Shown here: positions 9,301 through 15,776 of the stretch, piece after piece
Numbering within the stretch: the first letter of the stretch is position 1
Layout: each line of letters starts with the position of its first letter
From: JAKAGZ01 sp964595355
GTDB taxonomy: Bacteria; Bacteroidota; Ignavibacteria; Ignavibacteriales; Ignavibacteriaceae
Direction of reading: 5' to 3'
NCBI GenBank assembly: GCA_964595355.1
Contig: CAZQQD010000066.1
Span: 1 to 17,640 of the forward strand
DNA: 17,640 bases
Translations under genes and position numbers: made by a program
The notes under the pieces: generated by a model
Database searches by the model: none
The model's input: only the letters and a program-made list of their open reading frames with translations
Told to the model about the DNA's origin: nothing

Positions 9301-9483
9301 TGATATTACGTGGTGAATTCCCGGTTTGCCGTTTGCTGTTGGAGGCCCTTCGTAGAAAGTAAAAGATTTTGATTTGTCTCTGGTGGAAATACTTTTTTCA
9401 AAGATATTGTTTTCCTGCCAGAATTTTAAAATTCTTTCTTCAATTTCCGGGTAATTTATTTTATCTAAATTCTGTTTGAACAT
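6331..9483 (-). CDS. ileS: Isoleucine--tRNA ligase, IleS2 class with GIHH signature
   Basis: Charges tRNA-Ile. The 1050-residue product has the full class I layout. The N-terminal catalytic block GPPTANGKPGIHH carries the signature at residues 55-58 (bases 9321-9310). The CP1 editing domain is recognisable by TTTPWT and GSGIVHIAPAFGQDDY. KMSKS lies at 597-601 (bases 7692-7690 encode its Met), followed by a helical anticodon-binding region and a long C-terminal domain without an obvious zinc finger. Size and C-terminus fit the IleS2 (eukaryote-like) class. The catalytic signature is GIHH, not HxGH: the first His and the Gly have swapped places relative to canonical enzymes. The ATG at 9483 has no Shine-Dalgarno. 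The gene lies 41 nt after a membrane coiled-coil gene and 17 nt before the TraR/DksA gene. Confidence 0.97.
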   Translation of the reverse strand: MFKQNLDKINYPEIEERILKFWQENNIFEKSISTRDKSKSFTFYEGPPTANGKPGIHHVISRTLKDLVCRYKTLQGYRVERKAGWDTHGLPVEIEVEKKLGIKHKSEVIDYGIEKYNKACRESVFTYLDLWEKMTTRMGYWVDFDNPYITLDNKYIESVWWALKTLFDKGLIYKDYKIVPQDPKSETVLSSHELALGYRETKDPSVYVYFKIKNSDTSFLVWTTTPWTLISNVALAVGADVDYVKIKFNDRKIILAKERLSLIEGEYEIIEEFKGEKLEKTEYEQLFNYLSVDKKAFFVVCGNFVSTEDGSGIVHIAPAFGQDDYEVSKKYDLPMLQPVTRGGLFTDEVTDFKGQFVKDADPGIIHKLKEEGKLFKKETIVHSYPFSWRHEDVPVIYYARESWFIKTTSIANRMVELNKTINWQPPEVGAGRFGNWLEENKDWALSRDRFWATPLPIWISDDGDMFAVGSIEELKKGFIEENGERKLVADLKELDLHKPFVDRIFFEKNSKIYKRTPELIDVWFDSGSMPFAQYHYPFENKELFEKNSFPADFICEGIDQTRGWFYTLHAIATMLFDNVAYKNVIVNELILDKQGLKMSKSKGNSVDPFELFDKYGADTTRWYLITSSPPWRPTLFDEEGLVEVQRKFFGTLLNTYSFFALYANIDKFNFSEKFVPYEKRPEIDRWIISKLNSLISEYCENMNNYDVTKAARAASEFTIDHLSNWYVRRCRRRFWKSEMNENKISAYQTLYECLINICKLVAPFSPFIAEELYQNLNSVTKKENFESIHLSVFPTGAYSDKELEDKMEIAQKVVYLTRAMRAKSNLKVRQPLSKIMVVIEKSRQDALKKIKDVILDEVNIKEMVVLTDDSEIVSKSAKANFKSIGPKFGKKVNPVANAIKELDQKKIAELEKGKNIKLNIDGAEVQIDREDVEIVSSEITGWIVESDAGVTVALDTELNDELVFEGLVREFVNRIQNMRKDAGFEVTDKIRIKFNGSDKIISAVNSFKEYISNETLAENITSVESFNGSAKQDWNIGEYKCSIQIERANS

Positions 9484-9524
9484 TTTGAAACTAGTATGAT
9501 TAAAATACTTATGGATGAGCTTTG

Positions 9525-10136
9525 TTACAGATCTTCGTATCTTTTTATTAATTCTTTCTCAGTTTCTATAAACTCTTTAATTTCGTTTTCAACTCTTTCT
9601 TTTTTCAAAAAAGTATTTTTAGCAATAATTTCTGCATCATTTATAATTTTTTGAGCTTTTATTTTAGCAGCTCTGATCTCTAGCTCGGCTTCTTTTTTTG
9701 CATCAACGGCGGACTCCTCAAACATTTTAAGCCTTTGTTTTACAGAGGCAAAATCTTTTTCAAGATGAATCACCTCAGCAACCGCCATGCCGAAAAATCC
9801 CATAGCACCAAGTGTTATATTTCGCAAGGTGTAAAGAATCAGGGTTTCCGTCATCACTTCACCGTTGATGAAATATTCTTTGAAAAAAGTGACGACGACC
9901 ACACTTATCAAAGTTGCAGCAACAACCGTTGCAAAAACTACTTTGCCTCCCTGAATCCAGTTAAGCGTCCGGTCAATAAACCAACCGCATGCAAAACAAA
10001 GGAGAGAAATTATAAACCACACGGAAAAATTATTATCGCCAAACTTAAAAATATTTGTATTCAGAAAGTTTGACGAAAACATCAGTACTCCAAGTAGAAC
10101 CGGAGTAAAAAATTTATATGCTTGTTTTAATTCCAT
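9525..10136 (-). CDS. Unknown four-helix membrane protein with cytoplasmic coiled coil
   Basis: I do not recognise a named family. The 203-residue protein has four hydrophobic segments at about residues 9-26, 36-55, 65-84 and 97-121. These are followed by a highly charged helical tail (123-203) rich in Ala, Glu and Lys that looks like one continuous coiled coil (AKKEAELEIRAAKIKAQKII region, 146-165). With an even number of helices and a short N-terminus, both ends are probably cytoplasmic. The tail resembles the coiled coil of DivIVA and the b subunit of ATP synthase in composition, which does not prove homology. It starts 2 nt after the phosphorylase stop, with AAGAGAG inside that gene as ribosome binding site, so it belongs to the yggS-divIVA operon. 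A role in anchoring or sensing at the membrane with DivIVA is inference. Confidence 0.8.
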   Translation of the reverse strand: MELKQAYKFFTPVLLGVLMFSSNFLNTNIFKFGDNNFSVWFIISLLCFACGWFIDRTLNWIQGGKVVFATVVAATLISVVVVTFFKEYFINGEVMTETLILYTLRNITLGAMGFFGMAVAEVIHLEKDFASVKQRLKMFEESAVDAKKEAELEIRAAKIKAQKIINDAEIIAKNTFLKKERVENEIKEFIETEKELIKRYEDL

Positions 10137-10138
10137 AT

Positions 10139-10960
10139 TTATACTCTCTTAATTACTTCTTTCATAATTAAGGTCATTTTAGGTTCTGCTGCCATTGCAG
10201 CAGAAATTATTTCTTCAACGTTCACGGGCTGTAATGCGTCGGGGAAACATTCATCCGTGACAATACTTATTCCAAGAACTTTCATCCCCATGTGGTTTGC
10301 AACAATATTTTCAGGAATGGTTGACATTCCGACAACGTCAGCCCCAGTTGCTTTTAAAAACCTATATTCAGCTTTGGTTTCGAGGTTTGGACCCGGAACT
10401 GCTACATACACTCCCTTCTGAATTCTTATCTTATTTTCCAAAGCAACTTCTTCTGCCATGTTTAATAATTCACTACTGTACGGTTCACTCATATCCGGGA
10501 ATCTTGGGCCAAGTTCATCTTCATTTTTACCAATAAGAGGATTATCACCGAGAAAATTAATATGGTCAATCATCAACATAACGTCACCTCTTCTGTAAAG
10601 AGGATTCATCCCGCCACAGGCATTGGAAACTAGCAGGGTTTTAACCCCAAGGTATTTCATTACCCTTACAGGATATGTAATCTGCTGCATCGTATAGCCT
10701 TCGTAATAATGAAACCTTCCCTGCATAGCAACTACTTTTTTCCCACCTATTGTTCCAAAAATTAATTTGCCGTGGTGTGATTCCACAGTCGAAAGTGGGA
10801 AGTGAGGAAGAGTAGCATAATCAAATTCATGCTCAACATTAATATCTTTTACAAGTCCACCAAGTCCGGTCCCCAGAATAATCCCGATAGGAAATTCATC
10901 CTTTGTTTTGTCCCTGATGACTTTCAGAGTTTCGTTTATTTTTGAAATTAATTCACTCAT
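10139..10960 (-). CDS. punA: Purine nucleoside phosphorylase (trimeric PNP/MTAP family)
   Basis: Phosphorolysis of purine nucleosides to free base and ribose (or deoxyribose) 1-phosphate in purine salvage. The 273 residues match the low-molecular-mass trimeric PNP class. Visible are the phosphate-binding GTGLGG (30-35), SHHGK (61-65) and GRFHYYEGY (81-89), the SNACGGMNP block (112-120), the base-site glutamate E194 in GPNLETKAEYR, and VGMSTIPE with M212. The residue aligned with human PNP Asn243 is Asp (D236 in VTDEC), as in methylthioadenosine phosphorylases, so the base preference may not be limited to 6-oxopurines. The ATG at 10960 directly abuts the TGA of divIVA. A DeoD-type hexameric enzyme is excluded by size and motifs; MTAP activity is a possible alternative. 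Confidence 0.92.
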   Translation of the reverse strand: MSELISKINETLKVIRDKTKDEFPIGIILGTGLGGLVKDINVEHEFDYATLPHFPLSTVESHHGKLIFGTIGGKKVVAMQGRFHYYEGYTMQQITYPVRVMKYLGVKTLLVSNACGGMNPLYRRGDVMLMIDHINFLGDNPLIGKNEDELGPRFPDMSEPYSSELLNMAEEVALENKIRIQKGVYVAVPGPNLETKAEYRFLKATGADVVGMSTIPENIVANHMGMKVLGISIVTDECFPDALQPVNVEEIISAAMAAEPKMTLIMKEVIKRV

Positions 10961-11503
10961 TCAAAGTAGCTTTTTTACAATATTATCAATATCAATGTCA
11001 AGTTTTTCAATTTCTTCTGCTTTTGCCGAACCATCTTTCTGAGATGTTTCTTCTTTTTCCTGGAATTTTGTTTCAACAATTTTTAACTGAGTAGTTACAA
11101 TTGCTTTCAATTTTGAAATTATCATATCGCGTTCTTCTCTCAAATGGATTACGGCATTCCTGATTTCGTTTGCATTTTCTCTTGCTTTTTCCAGTATTTG
11201 AGAGGCTTTAATTTCAGCTTCTTTTACTATCAGGCTTGCCTGTTTTTTAGTTGACTCTAATGATTTTGAAGAAGATTCCTGAGCTTTTAAAAGCGTGCTC
11301 TGTAAATTCTTCTCTATTTTTCTGAATTCCGTAAGTCGTTCATTCGATTCTTCGAGTCCTTTTTTAAGTGTATCATTTTCTTTCTGCAATGACTCAAATT
11401 CATCCGCAAGCTTTTCAAGGTAAGCTGCTACTTCTTCTTTATCGTAACCTCTTACAGCTTTGTTGAATTCCTGTTTCTTTATACTTAAAGGGGAAATTTT
11501 CAT
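10961..11503 (-). CDS. divIVA: DivIVA-domain coiled-coil protein
   Basis: Membrane-curvature-sensing scaffold of the DivIVA/GpsB family. The N-terminal lipid-binding domain (1-30) aligns without gaps to Bacillus DivIVA: P5, I8, F13, then RGYD at 18-21 followed by EEV. R18 is kept, while the membrane-inserting Phe17 of Bacillus is Val here. The rest is a coiled coil (about 30-150) with a short acidic C-terminus, 180 residues in all. I chose the ATG at 11503. It forms an ATGA overlap with the yggS stop, has GGAAGGA about 3-9 nt upstream and gives the gap-free family alignment; a TTG 12 nt further upstream is less likely. Gram-negative-type bacteria have shorter, less studied DivIVA proteins, so a role in division, polarity or another scaffold cannot be assigned. 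Confidence 0.88.
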   Translation of the reverse strand: MKISPLSIKKQEFNKAVRGYDKEEVAAYLEKLADEFESLQKENDTLKKGLEESNERLTEFRKIEKNLQSTLLKAQESSSKSLESTKKQASLIVKEAEIKASQILEKARENANEIRNAVIHLREERDMIISKLKAIVTTQLKIVETKFQEKEETSQKDGSAKAEEIEKLDIDIDNIVKKLL

Positions 11504-12201
11504 ATTTCCTTCCAACTTTTTGAATAATTTCTTTCACCGAAGATTGCCGAGCCGATTCTTAATATTGTAGCTCCTTCTTCGATCGCAATTTCAAAATCAG
11601 AGGTCATTCCCATAGAGAGTTCCTGCAAATTAAAACCCTGATTTTTTAATTTATCCTTTAATTTACGCAAATAGCTGAAACTTTTCCTGATTAAATTTTC
11701 ATTATCTGTATAAGGAGCAATTGTCATTAAACCAACGGGAGATACATTTGAAAATTCTTTACAGGCCAAAACAAGATCCATTATTTCGTTTTCGTCAGTA
11801 ACTCCCGATTTGCTTTCTTCACCGGAAGTTTTAACCTGTATTAGCATTTTCTGGTTAATATTAGATTTTTCCGCCCGCTTATTTATTTCCTCAGCAAGAG
11901 AAAGAGAAGTAACTGAATGAATAAATTCTGCTGATTTTACAACATACTTAACTTTATTTTTCTGAAGATTGCCTATAAAGTGCCACGTTATTTTATCTCC
12001 AAGTTGTTCAAACTTTCCATCCAGTTCCTGCGCTTTATTTTCACCAAAATCTCTTACTCCTGCATCAAAGGCTTCACGAATATCTTTTATTCCAAAATTC
12101 TTGGAAACAGCTATAAGTTTGATTTCAGAAACATCTCTGCCTACAGCAGCACATTTTTCAGCAATTTTACCTTTTAAAATCTGTAAATTCTGAGCTATCA
12201 T
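11500..12201 (-). CDS. yggS: YggS/PROSC-family pyridoxal 5'-phosphate-binding homeostasis protein
   Basis: Non-enzymatic PLP carrier of the alanine-racemase N-terminal fold that keeps free PLP and amino-acid pools in balance. The 233-residue protein shows the PLP lysine K34 in AVSK, the block FGENKAQEL, the HFIGNLQKNK signature, a KSGV loop and the C-terminal SMGMTSDFEIAIEEG ... RIGSAIFGER phosphate-binding region. The ATG at 12201 is the first gene of the long minus-strand operon; its TGA overlaps the divIVA ATG by 4 nt (ATGA), implying coupled translation. A yggS-type gene close to divIVA is also known from Gram-positive division clusters (ylmE region), which supports the functional neighbourhood, although sepF, ylmG and ylmH are not here. 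Confidence 0.94.
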   Translation of the reverse strand: MIAQNLQILKGKIAEKCAAVGRDVSEIKLIAVSKNFGIKDIREAFDAGVRDFGENKAQELDGKFEQLGDKITWHFIGNLQKNKVKYVVKSAEFIHSVTSLSLAEEINKRAEKSNINQKMLIQVKTSGEESKSGVTDENEIMDLVLACKEFSNVSPVGLMTIAPYTDNENLIRKSFSYLRKLKDKLKNQGFNLQELSMGMTSDFEIAIEEGATILRIGSAIFGERNYSKSWKEI

Positions 12202-12219
12202 GTTTAAATTAAGATAGTG

Positions 12220-12248
12220 AATCTATCGTTTTTTGCCTTAATAATCAA
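12220..12248 (-). promoter_or_regulatory. Candidate sigma-70-like promoter for the yggS operon
   Basis: Read on the minus strand, TTGATT (12248-12243) and TAGATT (12225-12220) are separated by exactly 17 nt. This would place the transcription start about 10-15 nt upstream of the yggS ATG. The -10 box overlaps a small stem GATAG/CTATC at 12213-12227. AT-rich DNA produces such matches by chance, so this is a weak call resting on spacing and position. Confidence 0.25.
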
Positions 12249-12328
12249 TAAAATCAGGGGTTATTTAATCTTATCCTATATTACAATGATGATAATAAGT
12301 ATTATTTTTTTAAGAAAACAGCTATATA

Positions 12329-12356
12329 AGACTCAGAACATTTGAGTCTATTTTTT
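12329..12356 (+). terminator. Orphan intrinsic-terminator-like hairpin upstream of pta
   Basis: A perfect 7-bp stem AGACTCA/TGAGTCT (12329-12335 and 12343-12349) with a 7-nt loop is followed by ATTTTTT on the plus strand. This is the form of a rho-independent terminator, but no plus-strand gene lies upstream, since yggS reads away. It could end a short leader or small RNA started within 12202-12328, act as an attenuator for pta, or insulate pta from antisense reading through the operon promoter region. On the minus strand it is not followed by a T run. Confidence 0.5.
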
Positions 12357-12362
12357 GCAAAA

Positions 12363-12391
12363 TTGATTGAAATTATTTCCTCAGATATTAG
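12363..12391 (+). promoter_or_regulatory. Candidate sigma-70-like promoter for pta
   Basis: TTGATT (12363-12368) and TATTAG (12386-12391) are spaced by 17 nt and lie just downstream of the terminator-like hairpin. They would give a 5' untranslated region of about 75 nt before the pta ATG. The -35 is identical to the one proposed for the divergent yggS promoter. The match is weak and unproven. Confidence 0.3.
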
Positions 12392-12473
12392 ATGGTTTTG
12401 TTACATCCGAATATAAATCTGTTTTATTTTTTCGTAATTTTTGATAACACAAACGAAATTTTAAGGAGAAATA

Positions 12474-13451
12474 ATGAAAATTCAGGTACTTGAAGATATA
12501 AAGGAAAAAGCATCTAAACTGAAGAAAGCGATAATTCTGCCTGAATCTCATGATGAAAGAGTATTGAGAGCTGCAGAAATTTTACTAAGAGAAAATATTG
12601 CTTCCGTAATTACACTCGGAGATGAAAATAAAATAAATGACAGCATAAAGAAACTGGGATTAAAAGTTAACGGTTTAAGAATAATAGATCCGCTTAAGTC
12701 TGATAAATTAAGTGATTTTACTAATAGCTATTTTAACCTGAGAAGAAAAAAAGGCATTAAAATAGAAGAAGCACGTGATATAATGAAACGCGATCTCTTC
12801 TTTGCAGCTATGATGCTGAAGGAATCTCTAGTGGACGGAAGTGTGGCAGGTTCATTTGCTTCTACGGCTGATGTATTAAAAGCAGGAATTCAATGCATTG
12901 GAATGCCCGAAGGAATTTCTATTGTTTCAAGTTTTTTCCTTATGGCTTTTCCTGAAAAGGCTTACACCTTTGCTGATTGCGCTGTTGTCCCTGCACCTGA
13001 TCCAGATCAGCTTGCTGATATTGCATCTTCAGCTGCAGACAATCATAAAAAATTAACCGGTGACACTCCATACGTTGCGATGCTTTCATTTTCTACAAAA
13101 AGAAGCGCAAAGCACGAATCAATCGATAAAGTTTTGGAAGCAATGGAAATACTTAAACAAAAAAGACCGGAGCTCGATGTCGATGGCGAGTTACAGTTCG
13201 ACGCCGCTATAATTGATTCAATAGGAAAAAGAAAAGCTCCCGGAAGCAATGTTGCAGGGAGAGCCAATGTCTTAATTTTCCCTGATCTCAATGCCGGAAA
13301 TATAGGATATAAGATTGCAGAAAGACTTGGCGGAGCAGCAGCAATTGGGCCGATTGTACAGGGATTGAAAAAACCATTTTTTGATTTAAGTAGAGGATGC
13401 AGCGTTGACGATATTGTAAACACTGCAGCTATAGCTGTATTGATGAGTTGA
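12474..13451 (+). CDS. pta: Phosphate acetyltransferase (PTA/PTB domain)
   Basis: Interconverts acetyl-CoA plus phosphate with acetyl phosphate plus CoA, the first step of the Pta-AckA route for acetate formation or use. The 325 residues match the short single-domain Pta, without the N-terminal DRTGG/BioD-like part of enteric Pta. Seen are LPESHDERVLRAA near the N-terminus, SFSTKRSA (195-202), DGELQFDAA, PGSNVAGRANVLIFPD, and the active-site segment DLSRGCSVDD. In that segment S306, R307 and D313 correspond to the catalytic Ser, Arg and Asp of archaeal Pta. The start ATG at 12474 has AAGGAGAA a few nt upstream, a strong site. The usual partner ackA is not in the window. A phosphate butyryltransferase is less likely given the motifs. 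The gene ends 4 nt from a convergent membrane-protein gene with no terminator hairpin between. Confidence 0.94.
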   Translation: MKIQVLEDIKEKASKLKKAIILPESHDERVLRAAEILLRENIASVITLGDENKINDSIKKLGLKVNGLRIIDPLKSDKLSDFTNSYFNLRRKKGIKIEEARDIMKRDLFFAAMMLKESLVDGSVAGSFASTADVLKAGIQCIGMPEGISIVSSFFLMAFPEKAYTFADCAVVPAPDPDQLADIASSAADNHKKLTGDTPYVAMLSFSTKRSAKHESIDKVLEAMEILKQKRPELDVDGELQFDAAIIDSIGKRKAPGSNVAGRANVLIFPDLNAGNIGYKIAERLGGAAAIGPIVQGLKKPFFDLSRGCSVDDIVNTAAIAVLMS

Positions 13452-13455
13452 TTTT

Positions 13456-14547
13456 TTATTTTATAGGAATCTTCTTCCCTAAAAATTTATCAACCTCGTA
13501 TTCTTTGATTGATAAAATTAAAAAAGGAATACTTAGAATTAACTCGTTAGAGTAATCTGTATTTCCTAAAAATTCTATAAGTGAAATAAAAAACAGAATC
13601 ATTCCTGTAGAAAAAAGTAATTCCTGCAAATCACTTATCATCCAGCCCGTATAAACCACCGCAATAAATAATAAGATATAAATCCAGACAGGTAAATTCG
13701 CAAAGCTATTGGTAAAAAGCCCATAAGCTATGAAACCAGAGTGGTTCCACCTAATGAAAGGGATTAACAAAGCGATACAGGTAAATAAAGCAATCAGGGA
13801 AAATAAAAATAGATTTTTAAGATTATATCTAAAAAAGAAGATCAGAGACAACGAAAAAGGAATTAAAATTAAGAGATGTGTACAAAGTAAAACACCAAAG
13901 ACGATACTTAGAAATAGAAATTTTATATTGATTTTATCCTCATCAATAAATTTATTCATTAAAAAAATTACCGCTATAACAAGTACTGCATTTGTAAATG
14001 TATTCCCACCAGAAAGTAATTCAAAATAAAAAGCAGGTAAAATTAAAAGAACAACGACCCTGGTTACAATTTCTTTTTTAGTGTAAGAAAATTGCATAAC
14101 AAGATATAAAAACAAAGCAAGCCCGAAAAAACCAAACAAACCCACATTGCCGAGCAAATAAAAGGGGGCTTCAAGATAATATAAAAACGGAAGATTGAAT
14201 GAATAAGTATTAGTATAAGGGAACGTTCCCCCTGCAATACTTGTTAACCATGCAGAAGAGGCAAAATAAGCATACCCCTTATTTATATTAAGTAAAAATT
14301 CAAAAGCAACTAAAAGTAGGATTACTAGCAAAAACAGCAGAATAAAATTTTTTCTAACTATTATTCTAGCAGGTTTTAGAATTTTATCTGTAAACCATAT
14401 AATTACAAAAAACAAAGGGATATACAGCCATAAATAAGTAGAGAGAATGTGTGATTTGGAGGATGAATATTCAAATAAAAATATAATATTTACAATAAGT
14501 AAAAATAGTACTGAAAAGGTGTTGATAAAATGTTTTTTTGTAAACAT
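13456..14547 (-). CDS. Polytopic membrane protein, possible GT-C-type glycosyltransferase relative
   Basis: Function not recognised. The 363-residue protein has about ten membrane helices spread over its whole length (first at about 9-27, 37-54 and 67-87) and ends with a short basic tail. Between the third and fourth helices, GGTFPYTN (106-113) and LPFLYYLEAPFYLLG (119-133) resemble the loop and helix motif (PY..., PP-L-YY-L) of GT-C enzymes such as the GT39/PMT_2 or DUF2029/GT87 groups, which use lipid-linked sugars. The acidic pair expected in the first outer loop is not obvious, and at 363 residues it is shorter than most such enzymes. The ATG at 14547 has no Shine-Dalgarno and lies only 41 nt from the divergent gpx start. 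Resemblance to GT-C is inference; it may not be an active transferase. Confidence 0.7.
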   Translation of the reverse strand: MFTKKHFINTFSVLFLLIVNIIFLFEYSSSKSHILSTYLWLYIPLFFVIIWFTDKILKPARIIVRKNFILLFLLVILLLVAFEFLLNINKGYAYFASSAWLTSIAGGTFPYTNTYSFNLPFLYYLEAPFYLLGNVGLFGFFGLALFLYLVMQFSYTKKEIVTRVVVLLILPAFYFELLSGGNTFTNAVLVIAVIFLMNKFIDEDKINIKFLFLSIVFGVLLCTHLLILIPFSLSLIFFFRYNLKNLFLFSLIALFTCIALLIPFIRWNHSGFIAYGLFTNSFANLPVWIYILLFIAVVYTGWMISDLQELLFSTGMILFFISLIEFLGNTDYSNELILSIPFLILSIKEYEVDKFLGKKIPIK

Positions 14548-14588
14548 ATTAGTTAAAAGACCAAATCACTGAAAAAGGAAGGAATACG

Positions 14589-15194
14589 ATGGTACGGAGA
14601 TCAATTCTTGTTGCATTTGCTATAGCTTGTTTTTCAATTTTGTTTTTAGCATTCACTGTAATGAAAAATACTGAAATTAAACACGAAACGAAACCAGGAG
14701 ATAAATTGAAGAATAACATAAACGACATTGTTGTAAAAGATATGAACGGCAAAGAAATTAAACTGTCAGATTATAACGGGAAAGTTTTGCTGATAGTTAA
14801 TGTTGCAAGCAAATGTGGATACACACCACAGTATGAAGGCCTTGAAAAAATTTACAGAAAATACAAAAATAAAGGCTTTGAAATTCTGGGCTTCCCCTGC
14901 AATGACTTCGGTCACCAGGAACCAGGTACAAACGAAGAGATACAGAAATTTTGTAAAGACACTTATGATGTAACTTTTAAGCTTTTTGACAAAATAAAAG
15001 TACTCGGTTCAGATAAATGCTCTCTTTATGCAAGGTTGACTAATAACAGCGTTACTGAAAGATCTGATATTGGATGGAATTTCGAGAAATTTTTAATCGA
15101 CAGGCAGGGTAATATTGTTGCAAGGTTTAAAAGCAAAGTAACTCCTGAAAGCAAAGAATTAACCTCTGCAGTAGAAAAAGAATTGGCAAAATAA
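14589..15194 (+). CDS. gpx: Glutathione peroxidase family protein with N-terminal membrane anchor or signal
   Basis: Thiol peroxidase reducing hydroperoxides. The 201-residue protein has an N-terminal hydrophobic segment (about 5-24 after MVRR) that should export or anchor it, so the catalytic domain (about 40-201) would lie outside the cytoplasm. The peroxidatic Cys is C76 (NVASKCGYTP). The second motif is FPCNDFGHQEPG (102-113), and WNF is at 163-165. C122 in EEIQKFCKD sits where thioredoxin-dependent GPx-like enzymes carry the resolving Cys, so a 2-Cys thioredoxin-type mechanism is more likely than glutathione use. The tetrad Gln of NQF is Asp (D106). AAGGAAGG lies about 6 nt before the ATG at 14589, supporting this start over M25. 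It is divergent from the GT-C-like gene (41 nt) and ends 1 nt from the convergent TerB-like gene. Confidence 0.92.
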   Translation: MVRRSILVAFAIACFSILFLAFTVMKNTEIKHETKPGDKLKNNINDIVVKDMNGKEIKLSDYNGKVLLIVNVASKCGYTPQYEGLEKIYRKYKNKGFEILGFPCNDFGHQEPGTNEEIQKFCKDTYDVTFKLFDKIKVLGSDKCSLYARLTNNSVTERSDIGWNFEKFLIDRQGNIVARFKSKVTPESKELTSAVEKELAK

Positions 15195-15195
15195 T

Positions 15196-15645
15196 TTACA
15201 AACCAAGTTCTCCTTTAATTATCAATTTGGCTTCAATTACCTCTTTGTGTTCAAGTTTTAGAATATCGCCAATTCTTTTTATGAGGTTGTCTTCATATTT
15301 ATTTAGCTTTTTGTCGGTGTAAATCAGTTGCCATAGTTCTTTCATCAATTCAAGTTTTTCATCCTTTGAAAAATTCTGATCTACAAGAGTAGCAAACTCA
15401 TAAATGCTGACACTTTTTTTAATGCTTTCCTCTGTAAGCGACATCAATTCATCTGCCTCATCATTATTCAATTCATACTTCGACTTCATTATAGAAACAA
15501 TCTTTATGTGTTCTTCATTAGTAAAGTCTTCATCTGCTTTTGCTATCTCGAAAAATAGTGCACAGGTAGCAATCTGTAGCTTTTTCTGAGAACTATCTTC
15601 TTCATCCGAAGGAATCGTTACTATACTTTTAAAATACTCGAACAT
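15196..15645 (-). CDS. TerB-like (tellurite-resistance B family) protein
   Basis: All-helical acidic protein of 149 residues of the TerB/COG4103 type. Helices with regular acidic positions are seen: FFEIAKADEDFTNEEH (about 31-46), NNDEADELMSLTEES, then FSKDEKLELMKELWQLIYTDKKLNKYEDNLI and a C-terminal helix. TerB folds bind divalent metal through such acidic residues and occur in stress-response contexts, but stand-alone TerB-like proteins have no settled function and no other ter genes lie nearby. The ATG at 15645 has AAGGA about 7 nt upstream. Its stop (TAA, 15198-15196) is separated by a single base from the stop of gpx on the other strand. A terminator-like hairpin separates it from the upstream PLP enzyme gene. 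Confidence 0.8.
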   Translation of the reverse strand: MFEYFKSIVTIPSDEEDSSQKKLQIATCALFFEIAKADEDFTNEEHIKIVSIMKSKYELNNDEADELMSLTEESIKKSVSIYEFATLVDQNFSKDEKLELMKELWQLIYTDKKLNKYEDNLIKRIGDILKLEHKEVIEAKLIIKGELGL

Positions 15646-15776
15646 TTTCTATCCTTATATTATTTAACTCTTAAATCTGTCGTATTATGCTTTTTTGTAT
15701 AATCTATTTACTGAAAATAATTAAAAAATTATAGAGGGAGAAGTTAAAGCAGATAAATTGCCATAAAAATTCAGTA

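Noticed and set aside
14549..14752. 67-codon minus-strand frame opposite the start of gpx
   Set aside because: Lies entirely antisense to the gpx gene and has no family features.
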